Shown: piece by piece, positions 61,145 to 64,000 of the stretch | How positions within the stretch are numbered: the stretch's first letter is position 1 | Layout of the letters: each line of letters begins with the position of its first letter | Assembly (NCBI RefSeq): GCF_000003815.2 | Contig: NC_049996.1 | Span: forward strand, 12,777,131 to 12,841,130 | Length of the DNA: 64,000 bases | Direction: 5' to 3' | Origin: Branchiostoma floridae | Taxonomy: Eukaryota; Chordata; Leptocardii; Amphioxiformes; Branchiostomatidae | The notes under the pieces: generated by a model | Seen by the model: the letters and a program-made list of their open reading frames with translations, nothing else | The model's database searches: none | Told to the model about the DNA's origin: nothing | Translations under genes and position numbers: made by a program

Positions 61145-64000
61145 CACACACACATGCACACACACTCATGCACACATACACACACACACACACACATATA
61201 TATACACATTAGTAGAATACGTTTGATTTTCTGGTAAATGTTAGTGTTTGATTATAGAAAGAAGGTTGTTGAAAGTAACCAACTGCTCTTTGTCAGAAGT
61301 GTCAAATTGTTTTTTGATTATGATACCTCCACACAGCTCTGTGTTACTTTACAGAAACCGCCGTTAATATTTTTCAATAAGACTGGTTATGATGTTATTT
61401 GATTGAATTTTGTTATTATTGTGACGTCATGTAACTTTTACCTCCTCAGGTAACAACACGTGTTTCAACAACCCGTGCTCCCACCTGTGTCTGCTGTCAC
61501 CAGTGGAAGAGATGGGCTTCAAGTGTGCCTGTCCCACCGGAGCCAGACTCAACCCTGACCAGCGCTCGTGTGACACTTGTAAGTCAGGATTAGTCATTCT
61601 CCATTTGTTGTATTCTGTTTGTTTTTATGTACCGTAGTACTTACAGTGCCTTCTTCCTTGGTACTTTAACCCAGTATTCCCAGGTCTTGCTGGCATAGCA
61701 TGAAAACATTGTTTTTATGTAGGTCTCCACTAGCCAGGGATGTCTGCAGAACCCATCCCTTTGTTCTGGCATAGAAATTTACTTCTTGGGACAGAAAAAA
61801 ATTTACTTTTGACATGTCATGTATCTTCTCTAAAATTCACATATATGTGGGATCGAAATGGAAAATGCTTCAAATGTCACTAGTCTTGTAAAGCGCATAT
61901 ATTTCTATTTGAAAATTTTCCAGCTGTGCAGCCCTTCTTGCTGTATGTTCAGATGTCGTCCATCAAAGGAGCCCAGCTGGACCCTACAGATACTGCCACC
62001 AACCCCATCACTCCCATCACCGGCCTGCTCAACGGGTATGATGTGGACTTTGACGATGATGAGGGGTACATCTACTGGGTAGAGAGAAACAACTACACAC
62101 ATGTAAGGAGTATTCAAGTCTTGTGAAAACATTTTGTTTGTTTGTTTGTTTGTTTGTTTGTTTGTTCTACATAGCTGGTAGTCCACCTTTAGACATAACA
62201 CACTTATTTTTGTACAGAAAGTTAAATCTGCATAAGGCCAGCCTGTAAGGTTGATTTACTTACACCTGAATGGACCCCACGTCTTTCTAATGAATAAGTA
62301 CAGTTCTGAAGGATAATCTTCAACACATTTTAAGGTGTGGTTTTCCTCAAATACAGGACCTCCGTCTTTACATGTACATCCCATTTGAGAGAAGAATCTC
62401 TTACCAAAGCTAGGTTCTCATTTTCACTGGAGATGAGGGAATAAATACACACTAGGTGATAACTGGTATTCCAAAGGGCATATCATTGAAGCCTGCCAAT
62501 CACTGAACCAAAAAAGGAGACATATTCCCATCATTTATCAGTGGAACTTCATATAGTCTTTGAACTACTCTACATTGATATTTTCATCAGAATTTTCAGA
62601 TGGCACCAATCCCTTTTCATTTTTCCACCATCCACACACATAAAAACAGCTATGTCCTTGGTGCTTAAAATTATAAACACGTAAACAAACATACCTGTCC
62701 TTGGTACTGAACTTTCCATGCACAAACCCACCTGTCCTTGGTGCTGAACACCATCCAGACCCAGACAAACATACCTGTCCTTGGTACTGAATTAGCTCTA
62801 TTCTCTAGACTTCCATACACCGTGTGACCCTGGATGGACGAAACCGCACAGATTTTGTTCCGTACGCATACGTCGGATATCCTCATGCCATCGCCATTGA
62901 CTGGATCGGGAGGAACATCTATTGGTCCAACCCTGCCCGGTTCACCATCGAGGTGATGCGTATGGACGAGGATGCCCCCCACCGTAAGGTGCTGATCGCC
63001 ATGGCAGGGGAGGACACCACATCAGTCGGGCTGGTGAATGCCATCGCACTGGATCCTCTCAATGGGTGAGTACAGATGTTTCTGTGATACTGTAAATGGA
63101 GAATTATTCGGGGTAGTTTTATGTTTGCGGTTCTCTCGGTGGCCACTTCACCGGGAACTTAAAACCACCACAAACATTTATCCATTTTATATTGTGGCTA
63201 CAGTCTGGGGCGCTACCACAAACTTAAAACCACTGCAAAAACTCCATTTCCCCACTGCTGAGGAATTAAATCCCTGCGAACTTAAATGCATTTACAGTAG
63301 TTGCTGTAGAATGCAGTTTAGCTTAGTGAAGAGCAAATCTTCCACTGGTTGTGACAGAGAAATCAGATGCTTATGTTGTAGAGTATTGACAGGTTCATTA
63401 TACTTGGGAAATTCCGCTAGCTCTATTCAACAAGCAAAATGAAAAGTTGACCATGGCTTAACATCCTGTCCTAGCCTTGTATCCAGCCATATTATAGTGC
63501 CCAAGCCACTTCTCCTTAGTCCCGAGACTCGGGAGCTATAATACGGCTGCCGATACCTGGCTAACCCTTTCCATGCTGCATGCATATTGTATAAGAGACA
63601 AAAGCTGGGATTCAAACTTCAAACCTGTTGGTCCTAGGTCACTGAACTACAGGAACTGCACTAACTGGACTATGCATGCTACTGTTATTGGAAGTATAGA
63701 ATAGCACAACAAAAAACTGAGTATAACTGAATACTAAACAATACATTGTGTAGGATGGAGTGTGAAAATGTTGTCTTTTGTTTTCCTTTCATCGTTGTTC
63801 ATATGTGTGACTTCTTGATTTCTTTTGCTTATCATGTCAAATAAATGTATCGTTCAGGAAAATGTACTGGGCAGATCGTGGAAACGAAGGCACCGTTCCT
63901 AAGAAGATAGCAAGTGCAGATCTGGATGGAACCAACCGAGCCAACCTAATCCTGGATCGAGTGGATCATCTGGACTTCATCGCTGTGGACATACCAGCCC
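16691..64000 (+). CDS. LRP2: LDL receptor-related protein 2 (megalin), exons 1-36 of a longer gene
   Basis: Thirty-six coding exons totalling 5,798 nt (about 1,930 codons) were placed by splice sites, phase and domain structure. Order: signal peptide; LA repeats 1-7 (exons 2-8); two EGF domains (9-10); YWTD beta-propeller 1 (11-14); EGF (15); propeller 2 (16-20); EGF (21); LA repeats 8-15 (22-26); two EGF domains (27-28); propeller 3 (29-32); EGF (33); propeller 4 (34-36, cut by the window edge). Seven then eight LA repeats with these propellers is the LRP2 order; LRP1 differs. The family is a giant endocytic receptor on absorptive epithelia that binds many ligands through LA repeats and releases them at low pH with help from the propellers. 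Introns range from under 200 bp to 14.4 kb (intron 1). Oddities are one extra base in exon 12 that breaks the frame, a GC donor after exon 9, and three antisense LRR genes in intron 28. Confidence 0.95.
20476..20549 (+). repeat. Two-unit tandem repeat
   Basis: Two adjacent copies of a unit of 35-39 bp share AAGCGACTGTATATAGT and then ATGAAYG. Confidence 0.65.
21286..21490. mobile_element. MITE with AGTTCACCTTTATCCG ends
   Basis: The left end AGTTCACCTTTATCCGCGGG and the complement of the right end (CCCCACGGATAAAGGTGAACT) form inverted repeats of about 24 bp. An inner pair (GTAGTTTCAAA / TTTGAAACCAT) also pairs. The body is about 205 bp and non-coding. Confidence 0.75.
21685..21787. mobile_element. 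Tc1/mariner- or pogo-type MITE with TA duplication
   Basis: The 103-bp element starts CAGTGAAACCTGTCTATAGG and ends CAGGTTTCACTG, with TA directly outside both ends (21683-21684, 21788-21789). Such ends and a TA target are typical of the Tc1/mariner superfamily. It has no coding capacity. Confidence 0.8.
22773..22881. repeat. Foldback element (GTAGCCTGA ends)
   Basis: Outer arms TAGCCTGA / TCAGGCTA and long inner arms GTGACCACTGGCTCAATCCT / AAAGGATTGAGCCAGCGGTC pair around a loop of about 30 bp. This is a likely miniature foldback transposon in intron 1. Confidence 0.75.
23885..24050. repeat. Dispersed repeat with GGGCAAGT motifs
   Basis: The motifs CTTGCCCGATCGGGCAAGT and TCATGACATCAAGCAATGGT recur in similar order near 56590-56760 (GATTGGGCAAC, TCATGGCATCAAGCATTGGT). 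The two are diverged copies of one interspersed repeat whose class I cannot name. Confidence 0.45.
29094..29283. mobile_element. Foldback MITE family A, best-preserved copy
   Basis: The 190-bp element begins TAATCTCCAAGCAGATTGTA and ends with the complement. The two arms pair over about 70 bp (GCATAAGATAGTATCAAAAG, CTGGYAAAGGAGTGAAG). The arms differ at only a few places. Related copies lie at 2030, 12380 and 14912. No duplication outside the arms is clear because the arms themselves end in TAA/TTA. Confidence 0.85.
31140..31247 (+). CDS. LRP2: Lrp2 exon 2: LA repeat 1
   Basis: The acceptor is CATCAG and the donor GTAAGT, phase 1-1, 108 nt. It encodes [20 protein letters not shown] and the calcium cage [15 protein letters not shown], with all six cysteines. 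Confidence 0.93.
31612..31731 (+). CDS. LRP2: Lrp2 exon 3: LA repeat 2
   Basis: This 120-nt phase 1-1 exon has acceptor CCCCAAG and donor GTAAGT. It encodes [20 protein letters not shown] followed by [16 protein letters not shown]. The cage reads DNADE in place of the usual DGSDE. Confidence 0.93.
32203..32322 (+). CDS. LRP2: Lrp2 exon 4: LA repeat 3
   Basis: This 120-nt phase 1-1 exon encodes [20 protein letters not shown] and [16 protein letters not shown]. It matches the third LA repeat of vertebrate LRP2 in the CDxVxDC pattern. The donor is GTGAGT. Confidence 0.93.
32858..32974 (+). CDS. LRP2: Lrp2 exon 5: LA repeat 4
   Basis: This 117-nt exon encodes [20 protein letters not shown] and then a [11 protein letters not shown] cage. 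The YPTC start and the ACYN motif are specific for LA repeat 4 of LRP2, which supports orthology rather than a generic LDLR-family match. Confidence 0.95.
33391..33510 (+). CDS. LRP2: Lrp2 exon 6: LA repeat 5
   Basis: This 120-nt phase 1-1 exon encodes [20 protein letters not shown] and [16 protein letters not shown]. The acceptor is TTTTTCCAG and the donor GTAGGT. Confidence 0.93.
33988..34104 (+). CDS. LRP2: Lrp2 exon 7: LA repeat 6
   Basis: This 117-nt exon encodes [20 protein letters not shown], then [18 protein letters not shown]. The acceptor is TTCTGCAG and the donor GTAAGT. Confidence 0.93.
34547..34684 (+). CDS. LRP2: Lrp2 exon 8: LA repeat 7
   Basis: This 138-nt exon encodes [20 protein letters not shown], then [20 protein letters not shown]. 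The unusual cage (NNMDE) and extended C-terminus correspond to the atypical seventh LA repeat of vertebrate LRP2. Confidence 0.92.
34833..34949 (+). CDS. LRP2: Lrp2 exon 9: EGF domain 1, with GC donor
   Basis: This exon encodes [20 protein letters not shown], then [14 protein letters not shown]. The phase-1 end required by exon 10 falls at GAAG before GCAAGT, so the intron is of the rare GC-AG type. The nearby GT at 34953 would end in the wrong phase. Confidence 0.9.
35474..35602 (+). CDS. LRP2: Lrp2 exon 10: EGF domain 2
   Basis: This exon encodes [20 protein letters not shown], then [18 protein letters not shown]. It has a calcium-binding type start and six cysteines, is phase 1-1 and has donor GTTAGT. 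Confidence 0.92.
36245..36420 (+). CDS. LRP2: Lrp2 exon 11: start of beta-propeller 1
   Basis: This exon encodes [20 protein letters not shown] and ends with a YWTD-type motif [18 protein letters not shown] and the HG/GNN pattern match the start of LRP2 propeller 1. It ends in phase 0. Confidence 0.93.
36455..36605 (+). repeat. tRNA-derived SINE-like repeat
   Basis: TATGGCTGAGTGCTTAGCAT looks like a tRNA A box, and CAGGTTCCATTGC looks like a B box. The body then reads TTGGGAAAGGTGCATTGCAT and CTTTCCTCACTCCAC. Similar arrangements occur near 39087 and 41705. Confidence 0.45.
36968..37192 (+). CDS. LRP2: Lrp2 exon 12: beta-propeller 1 with a one-base frameshift
   Basis: The exon opens in phase 0 with [20 protein letters not shown], then [20 protein letters not shown]. 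After NRI one base too many (a C in the ATCCGAG context, 37099-37100) shifts the frame and brings TAA at 37109-37111. Reading from the +1 frame restores [14 protein letters not shown] and [13 protein letters not shown]. The exon is 225 nt, whereas flanking phases (0 and 2) demand 224, so the length also points to one surplus base. It may be an assembly error or a real disruptive allele. Confidence 0.9.
37679..37876 (+). CDS. LRP2: Lrp2 exon 13: beta-propeller 1, two YWTD blades
   Basis: This 198-nt exon enters in phase 2 and leaves in phase 2. It encodes [20 protein letters not shown] and [19 protein letters not shown]. The pair of YWTD blades in one exon is repeated in exons 19 and 31. Confidence 0.93.
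38245..38462 (+). CDS. LRP2: Lrp2 exon 14: end of beta-propeller 1
   Basis: This exon encodes [20 protein letters not shown], then [20 protein letters not shown] and a [15 protein letters not shown] tail that leads into the EGF domain. It ends in phase 1 before GTAAAT. Confidence 0.93.
38893..39033 (+). CDS. LRP2: Lrp2 exon 15: EGF domain after propeller 1
   Basis: This 141-nt phase 1-1 exon encodes [20 protein letters not shown], then [20 protein letters not shown]. The NDGLG-Y-R-C loop is shared with the equivalent EGF domain of vertebrate LRP2. Confidence 0.94.
39087..39262 (+). repeat. SINE-like repeat (diverged)
   Basis: The order GATGGCCAAGTGG, AGAGTTCAATTTC, TGGCTAGACATTGTGTCTTT and GGGAAAGGTATA parallels the repeat at 36455 and at 41705. 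It looks like an old tRNA-derived SINE. Confidence 0.35.
39464..39667 (+). CDS. LRP2: Lrp2 exon 16: start of beta-propeller 2
   Basis: This exon encodes [20 protein letters not shown], then [20 protein letters not shown] and the YWTD motif [21 protein letters not shown]-x-x-AVRGIP is characteristic of LRP2 propeller 2. The donor GTCACA is weak but gives the phase 1 that exon 17 needs. Confidence 0.93.
39669..39750 (+). repeat. AT-rich tandem repeat and palindrome at intron 16 start
   Basis: Two units of TTTTAAAGTTTTTAAAGAC follow the exon 16 donor directly. Next comes the palindrome AGGGGTTTAAAAACCCCT at 39730-39747. Confidence 0.6.
40093..40193 (+). CDS. LRP2: Lrp2 exon 17: beta-propeller 2
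   Basis: This 101-nt exon encodes [20 protein letters not shown], then the blade motif [11 protein letters not shown]. It enters in phase 1 and ends in phase 0 before GTAAGT. Confidence 0.92.
40363..40457 (+). CDS. LRP2: Lrp2 exon 18: beta-propeller 2
   Basis: This 95-nt exon encodes [20 protein letters not shown], then [12 protein letters not shown]. It is phase 0 in and phase 2 out, with donor GTGAGT. Confidence 0.92.
40847..41100 (+). CDS. LRP2: Lrp2 exon 19: beta-propeller 2, two blades
   Basis: This exon encodes [36 protein letters not shown], and [19 protein letters not shown]. The [10 protein letters not shown] stretch is almost the same as in vertebrate LRP2. It ends in phase 1. Confidence 0.95.
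41517..41657 (+). CDS. LRP2: Lrp2 exon 20: end of beta-propeller 2
   Basis: This 141-nt exon encodes [20 protein letters not shown], then [20 protein letters not shown]. It is phase 1-1 with donor GTAAGT. Confidence 0.94.
41705..41838 (+). repeat. SINE-like repeat
   Basis: It contains TGACCTTGTGGTTAGGGATG (A-box-like), GAAGTCCAGTCTCGAGC (B-box-like) and CCTTGGGGAAAGGCACTTAA. It resembles the repeats at 36455 and 39087. Confidence 0.45.
41895..42095. mobile_element. TA-flanked MITE family B, copy 1
   Basis: The 201-bp element starts CTGTAAATGTATTTAAGTTC and ends TTTCTGCATTTACAG, with TA outside each end. Inside are several repeats of TTTAAGTTCGCGGTG and a partner strand. Copies lie at 47338-47544 and 63090-63297. 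The TA duplication suggests a Tc1/mariner relative. Confidence 0.85.
42153..42329 (+). CDS. LRP2: Lrp2 exon 21: EGF domain after propeller 2
   Basis: This 177-nt exon encodes [20 protein letters not shown], then [16 protein letters not shown] and a Pro-rich linker [14 protein letters not shown] into the second LA cluster. Vertebrate LRP2 has the same linker type (NEPPTEQC). Confidence 0.94.
42768..42872 (+). CDS. LRP2: Lrp2 exon 22: LA repeat 8
   Basis: The exon follows acceptor CCGAAG, which has a weak pyrimidine tract. It encodes [20 protein letters not shown], then [12 protein letters not shown]. The first cysteine of the repeat is supplied by exon 21 (QCLS). Confidence 0.92.
43364..43594 (+). 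CDS. LRP2: Lrp2 exon 23: LA repeats 9 and 10
   Basis: Two LA repeats are encoded in one 231-nt exon: [20 protein letters not shown] with [11 protein letters not shown], then [20 protein letters not shown] with [11 protein letters not shown]. In the first cluster each repeat has its own exon, so an intron was lost here or gained there. Confidence 0.94.
43963..44196 (+). CDS. LRP2: Lrp2 exon 24: LA repeats 11 and 12
   Basis: This 234-nt exon encodes [20 protein letters not shown] with [11 protein letters not shown], and [20 protein letters not shown] with [11 protein letters not shown]. The inserted 'SGDQ' matches the SGDK insertion in the equivalent vertebrate LRP2 repeat. Confidence 0.94.
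44662..44740. repeat. Imperfect inverted repeat in intron 24
   Basis: CCTTCGGCGTAACACACCAG at 44674 pairs with GCTGGTTATATTACACCGAAGG ending near 44731, with a GC-rich loop. It may be a fragment of an older interspersed element. Confidence 0.5.
44892..45023 (+). CDS. LRP2: Lrp2 exon 25: LA repeat 13
   Basis: This 132-nt exon encodes [20 protein letters not shown], then [20 protein letters not shown]. The RPP start and WECDGH-x-DC are shared with the same repeat of vertebrate LRP2. Confidence 0.95.
45306..45832. mobile_element. Non-autonomous PIF/Harbinger-like MITE, copy 2
   Basis: The 527-bp element has ends GGCCACAGCAAGTAAATTTT and the complement. TTA stands directly outside each end (45303-45305, 45833-45835). 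It is about 110 bp longer than the copy at 15314-15730 and shares its internal order: GCGCGCTCATTAATTT, ACGACGTTTATGGTGTCTAT, then two CCCATCTTGTTTTT-type blocks. There is no transposase. Confidence 0.88.
46064..46309 (+). CDS. LRP2: Lrp2 exon 26: LA repeats 14 and 15
   Basis: This 246-nt exon encodes [20 protein letters not shown] with [12 protein letters not shown], then [20 protein letters not shown] with [12 protein letters not shown]. The DCGDMSDE cage and the 'WQWQC'-like start are landmarks of the last repeats of LRP2 cluster II. Confidence 0.95.
46525..46650 (+). CDS. LRP2: Lrp2 exon 27: EGF domain
   Basis: This 126-nt phase 1-1 exon encodes [20 protein letters not shown], then [18 protein letters not shown]. 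All six cysteines are present. Confidence 0.93.
47151..47276 (+). CDS. LRP2: Lrp2 exon 28: calcium-binding EGF domain
   Basis: This exon encodes [20 protein letters not shown], then [20 protein letters not shown]. Both the D-I-N-E-C start and the aromatic in SFKC favour calcium binding. The true donor is GTGAGT at 47277; an earlier GTAAGG would delete the last cysteine. A 9.7-kb intron follows. Confidence 0.94.
47338..47544. mobile_element. TA-flanked MITE family B, copy 2
   Basis: The 207-bp element starts CTGTAAATGCATGTAAGTTC and ends TTTCTGCATTTACAG, with TA at 47336-47337 and 47545-47546. It has the same orientation and internal blocks as the copy at 41895. Confidence 0.85.
49915..50345. 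repeat. Dispersed repeat with GGTCCAGGTCCAG blocks
   Basis: The right part (CAGGTCCAGGTTCAGGTCCG ... CCGGTACCCACCCCTAG) recurs in reverse near 52775-52862 (CTAGGGGTGGGTACC). The left limit is uncertain; ACCGGTCC motifs near 49940 suggest it extends that far. The two copies bracket the first LRR duplication unit. Confidence 0.45.
50475..51569 (-). CDS. LRR single-pass membrane protein, copy 1 (nested in Lrp2 intron 28)
   Basis: One uninterrupted 364-codon frame starts at ATG 51569. It has a signal peptide (about 1-23), an N-terminal cap cysteine pair (KDC...IDC), and three to four leucine-rich repeats ([55 protein letters not shown]). An LRRCT cap follows ([13 protein letters not shown] and later Cys). 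Then come a Thr/Ser-rich stalk, a membrane helix (about 320-341) and a short basic tail. The layout resembles small LRR surface proteins of the GPIb-alpha/VLR type, for which amphioxus and lampreys are known; no ligand can be named. The tail has no TIR or kinase domain, so any signalling must use partners. It lies antisense within Lrp2 and is the most diverged of the three copies. Confidence 0.85.
   Translation of the reverse strand: MRVFSSLFVLYIITVCGFEITTSEPLPKDCKSISSFINLVDIDCSSHELNSFPSDIPPNTYRLLLRNNKIRTVSNIPLLTSLFTLDLIRNWIEHVSWSSLCNLPRVTLIYLEHNRITSVKLTSCMNQLKDLWMLDLSNNKITSLAQNDIVLPNRQAEIYINQNPFHCDCKLEWLINEVKHAQISDSGKYNISSFLYSFFNFTDYYCASPARFHSLPLFSVSVHSLRCPSPIPPTTTLKTSAYYINRGHNDEGVDYTTPNRITQIHVSGHQHTTIAEHVTQVAEETFMKNINIPTSNTTEIEGASVSDGRVNSNGPVIGNFYTYIIFMVLVNCLGYLMLNLIKYRQKKAMQNVKNTRNAGQDHEA
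51858..51865 (-). promoter_or_regulatory. TATA-like box upstream of LRR gene 1
   Basis: ATATAAAT on the minus strand lies about 290 bp before the LRR 1 start codon. The same box and about 100 bp after it (TCGCTTCCTGC, CATCCTCGGACAAGGAGAGA) are kept upstream of LRR copy 2 at 54399-54406. Conservation may simply reflect recent duplication. Confidence 0.4.
52775..52862. repeat. Dispersed repeat with GGTCCAGGTC blocks, second copy
   Basis: CTAGGGGTGGGTACCAGTAC followed by TTCAGGTCCAGGTCTGG is the reverse of the sequence at the right end of 49915-50345. It lies between LRR duplication units 1 and 2. Confidence 0.5.
52905..54079 (-). pseudogene. LRR membrane-protein copy 2, frame-broken before the membrane helix
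   Basis: From ATG 54079 a 320-codon frame runs to a stop at 53117-53119. It encodes a signal peptide, LRRs ([53 protein letters not shown]), an LRRCT cap ([13 protein letters not shown]) and a stalk with tandem ITQH/VTQH units. Close to the stalk end the sequence is 13 nt shorter than copy 3, which shifts the frame and ends the protein as [12 protein letters not shown]. The membrane helix and tail ([20 protein letters not shown], 53102-52905) are intact in another frame. Either it is a pseudogene, or the 320-residue product is secreted. The LRR and cap part shows no other damage, which keeps the second option open. Confidence 0.8.
54399..54406 (-). promoter_or_regulatory. TATA-like box upstream of LRR copy 2
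   Basis: ATATAAAT on the minus strand lies about 320 bp before the copy 2 start codon, in the same sequence setting as the box at 51858. If used, transcription would begin near 54370 and include an untranslated leader of about 290 nt. Confidence 0.4.
54985..56097 (-). CDS. LRR single-pass membrane protein, copy 3 (nested in Lrp2 intron 28)
   Basis: An intact 370-codon frame starts at ATG 56097. Order: signal peptide (about 1-23), N-cap cysteines (KDC, VLC), LRRs ([55 protein letters not shown]), LRRCT ([13 protein letters not shown], then CLKAC and later Cys), a stalk with THR/GLN/HIS tandem units ([11 protein letters not shown]), a membrane helix ([20 protein letters not shown]) and a short tail ending NVNNRE. 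Copy 2 is very similar to it, especially from the third LRR onward, whereas its N-terminal part differs more. A conversion or exchange between copies may explain this. As with copy 1, a cell-surface recognition role is an inference from architecture. Confidence 0.88.
   Translation of the reverse strand: MTTADSLLILCIIIVNGAVSISSEDLPKDCIRPHTSKPNAVDVLCSFRGYRLTRFPTNIPSQTVSLQLSKNKIRKVSYFPPLPNLSSLDLSGNLIEEVSWTSLCNLQSVYFIYLYQNRITTVELGTCVRNLTKLVFLNLSYNKIATLAESDLGIPQLHARVHLRANPFHCDCMLLWLINKAKCLKACSLENAGCFEETCDAFFLHIPNNFNELRCTSPEQLRAQPLSNISISGLACGPQNHTLTTSTDMQRGRNEEVGHTRQYSTKQSLHGTTQQSSHQHTTITQHITQHVTQHVTQDVEENIMKNINITTSNTKGASVSDGRVKSNGPVIGNFYTYIIIMVLVNCLGYLMLNLIKYRQKMAFQNVNNRE
56098..56941 (+). other. 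3' end of Lrp2 intron 28, upstream of LRR copy 3
   Basis: The region upstream of copy 3 is related only weakly to the upstream DNA of copies 1 and 2 and lacks their TATA-like box. Around 56590-56760 it has a copy of the dispersed repeat seen at 23885. No exon was seen before the acceptor at 56941. Confidence 0.45.
56942..57147 (+). CDS. LRP2: Lrp2 exon 29: start of beta-propeller 3
   Basis: The acceptor TTTCAG and donor GTTAGT define 206 nt, phase 1 in and 0 out. It encodes [20 protein letters not shown], then [20 protein letters not shown]. The joint to exon 28 across the LRR-bearing intron gives KVT-D-DSPP in frame. Confidence 0.93.
57795..57979 (+). CDS. LRP2: Lrp2 exon 30: beta-propeller 3
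   Basis: This exon encodes [39 protein letters not shown] and [11 protein letters not shown]. It is phase 0 in and phase 2 out, with donor GTGAGT. Confidence 0.94.
58209..58437 (+). CDS. LRP2: Lrp2 exon 31: beta-propeller 3, two blades
   Basis: This exon encodes [36 protein letters not shown] and [30 protein letters not shown] corresponds to LDYMDFCDYNG of vertebrate LRP2, a strong orthology mark. Confidence 0.95.
58948..59128 (+). CDS. LRP2: Lrp2 exon 32: end of beta-propeller 3
   Basis: This exon encodes [20 protein letters not shown], then [20 protein letters not shown]. It is phase 0 in and phase 1 out with donor GTAAGT. A LINE fragment starts about 30 bp into the next intron. Confidence 0.94.
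59159..60718 (+). pseudogene. CR1/L2-like LINE reverse transcriptase, catalytic motif missing
   Basis: The frame is open for 519 codons but has no start codon of its own; upstream it would run out of frame through Lrp2 exon 32. Recognisable are the pre-RT region ([20 protein letters not shown]), RT blocks ([55 protein letters not shown]) and the C-terminal thumb ([26 protein letters not shown]). Where [FY]ADD should follow about 30 residues after GVPQG, the sequence passes from SDTLDVG directly to LSRSISLE. The loss keeps the frame, so the copy should be inactive although it has no stop. The endonuclease domain is absent by 5' truncation. Confidence 0.85.
59160..60899 (+). mobile_element. 5'-truncated CR1/L2-like LINE in Lrp2 intron 32
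   Basis: The element begins about 30 bp after the exon 32 donor. It covers the RT frame and a 3' UTR of about 180 bp, and ends in a short tandem tail (AAATAAATAAAATAAATG). Short tandem 3' tails in place of poly-A are typical of CR1 and L2 clades. It is inserted in the sense orientation of Lrp2. No target duplication was resolved. Confidence 0.85.
61095..61205 (+). repeat. (CA)n microsatellite
   Basis: About 110 bp of CA repeats with a few interruptions (ATGCACAC, AAACAC) end in a TATATATA run. It lies in Lrp2 intron 32 downstream of the LINE. Confidence 0.95.
61450..61578 (+). CDS. LRP2: Lrp2 exon 33: EGF domain after propeller 3
   Basis: This 129-nt phase 1-1 exon encodes [20 protein letters not shown], then [18 protein letters not shown]. 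The order NPC[12 protein letters not shown] is that of the same EGF domain in vertebrate LRP2. Confidence 0.94.
61924..62102 (+). CDS. LRP2: Lrp2 exon 34: start of beta-propeller 4
   Basis: This exon encodes [20 protein letters not shown], then [20 protein letters not shown] and WVERNNYTH. The match to QPFLI...NGLDVEFDDAEQYIYWVEN of vertebrate LRP2 is clear in form. It ends in phase 0. Confidence 0.94.
62131..62166 (+). repeat. (TTTG)n microsatellite
   Basis: About nine TTTG units stand shortly after the exon 34 donor. Confidence 0.95.
62641..62800 (+). repeat. Four-unit 40-bp tandem repeat ending at the exon 35 acceptor
   Basis: The core TGTCCTTGGTRCT recurs at exact 40-bp steps (62653, 62693/62695, 62733/62735, 62773/62775), with shared ACAAACATACC and GAAC flanks in the later units. 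The last unit ends 8 bp before the splice junction and so lies in the usual branch-point zone. Confidence 0.85.
62809..63065 (+). CDS. LRP2: Lrp2 exon 35: beta-propeller 4
   Basis: This 257-nt exon, phase 0 in and 2 out, encodes [44 protein letters not shown]-like [10 protein letters not shown] and [10 protein letters not shown]. The acceptor is TTCTCTAG and the donor GTGAGT. Confidence 0.94.
63090..63297. mobile_element. TA-flanked MITE family B, copy 3 (inverted)
   Basis: The 208-bp element starts CTGTAAATGGAGAATTATTC and ends GAACTTAAATGCATTTACAG, with TA at both outer sides. Its internal blocks (AACTTAAAACCACC) run opposite to those of the copies at 41895 and 47338. Confidence 0.85.
63858..64000 (+). 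CDS. LRP2: Lrp2 exon 36: beta-propeller 4 (cut by window edge)
   Basis: After acceptor CGTTCAG the exon encodes [20 protein letters not shown], then [20 protein letters not shown] and IAVDIPA up to the last base. It corresponds to [20 protein letters not shown] of vertebrate LRP2. The donor is outside the window. Confidence 0.93.

Noticed and set aside
63590-63670. tRNA-like sequence on the minus strand (GTTTGAATCCCAGC)
   Set aside because: The B-box-like motif stands alone without a convincing cloverleaf. At most it is a decayed SINE.

Overview
The window looks like nuclear DNA of a cephalochordate (amphioxus). This is inferred from three things. The receptor gene keeps the full vertebrate-type LRP2 domain order. 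Introns are short to medium and splice signals are standard. Small foldback transposons and other interspersed repeats are very frequent. I cannot fix the species without a search.

Layout. (1) Positions 62-3153, minus strand: the 5' part of a gene for a type II membrane protein with a coiled coil, a short collagen triple helix, two EGF-like domains and the start of a fibrinogen-like domain. It runs off the left edge. (2) 3996-12037: a complete, apparently young BEL/Pao LTR retrotransposon with 669-bp LTRs, a GCATG target duplication and one open 1,932-codon gag-pol frame. (3) 12043-16690: intergenic DNA with foldback elements, a PIF/Harbinger-type MITE and a possible COX6C-like N-terminal coding fragment. 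(4) 16691 to the right edge, plus strand: the first 36 coding exons of a megalin gene (Lrp2). They encode a signal peptide, 7 LDL-receptor class A (LA) repeats, 2 EGF domains, beta-propeller 1, EGF, propeller 2, EGF, 8 LA repeats, 2 EGF domains, propeller 3, EGF and most of propeller 4. That is the order of vertebrate LRP2. The rest of the receptor, its membrane segment and its tail lie beyond the window.

Nested inside the 9.7-kb Lrp2 intron 28, on the opposite strand, is a tandem cluster of three intronless LRR membrane-protein genes (50475-51569, 52905-54079, 54985-56097). The middle copy has a 13-nt deletion relative to its neighbour. This cuts the frame before the transmembrane segment, leaving a predicted secreted form or a pseudogene. 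The first two copies share duplicated upstream DNA with a conserved TATA-like box. A 5'-truncated CR1/L2-like LINE sits in intron 32. Its reverse-transcriptase frame is open but lacks the catalytic [FY]ADD motif.

The points most worth checking are a single extra base that breaks Lrp2 exon 12 (near 37100), a GC-AG intron after exon 9, the nested LRR trio with its frame-broken middle member, and several repeat families whose target duplications can be read directly. The megalin and LRR genes have no obvious functional link; nesting and antisense orientation are the only relations the sequence shows. I saw no RNA genes and no CRISPR arrays.
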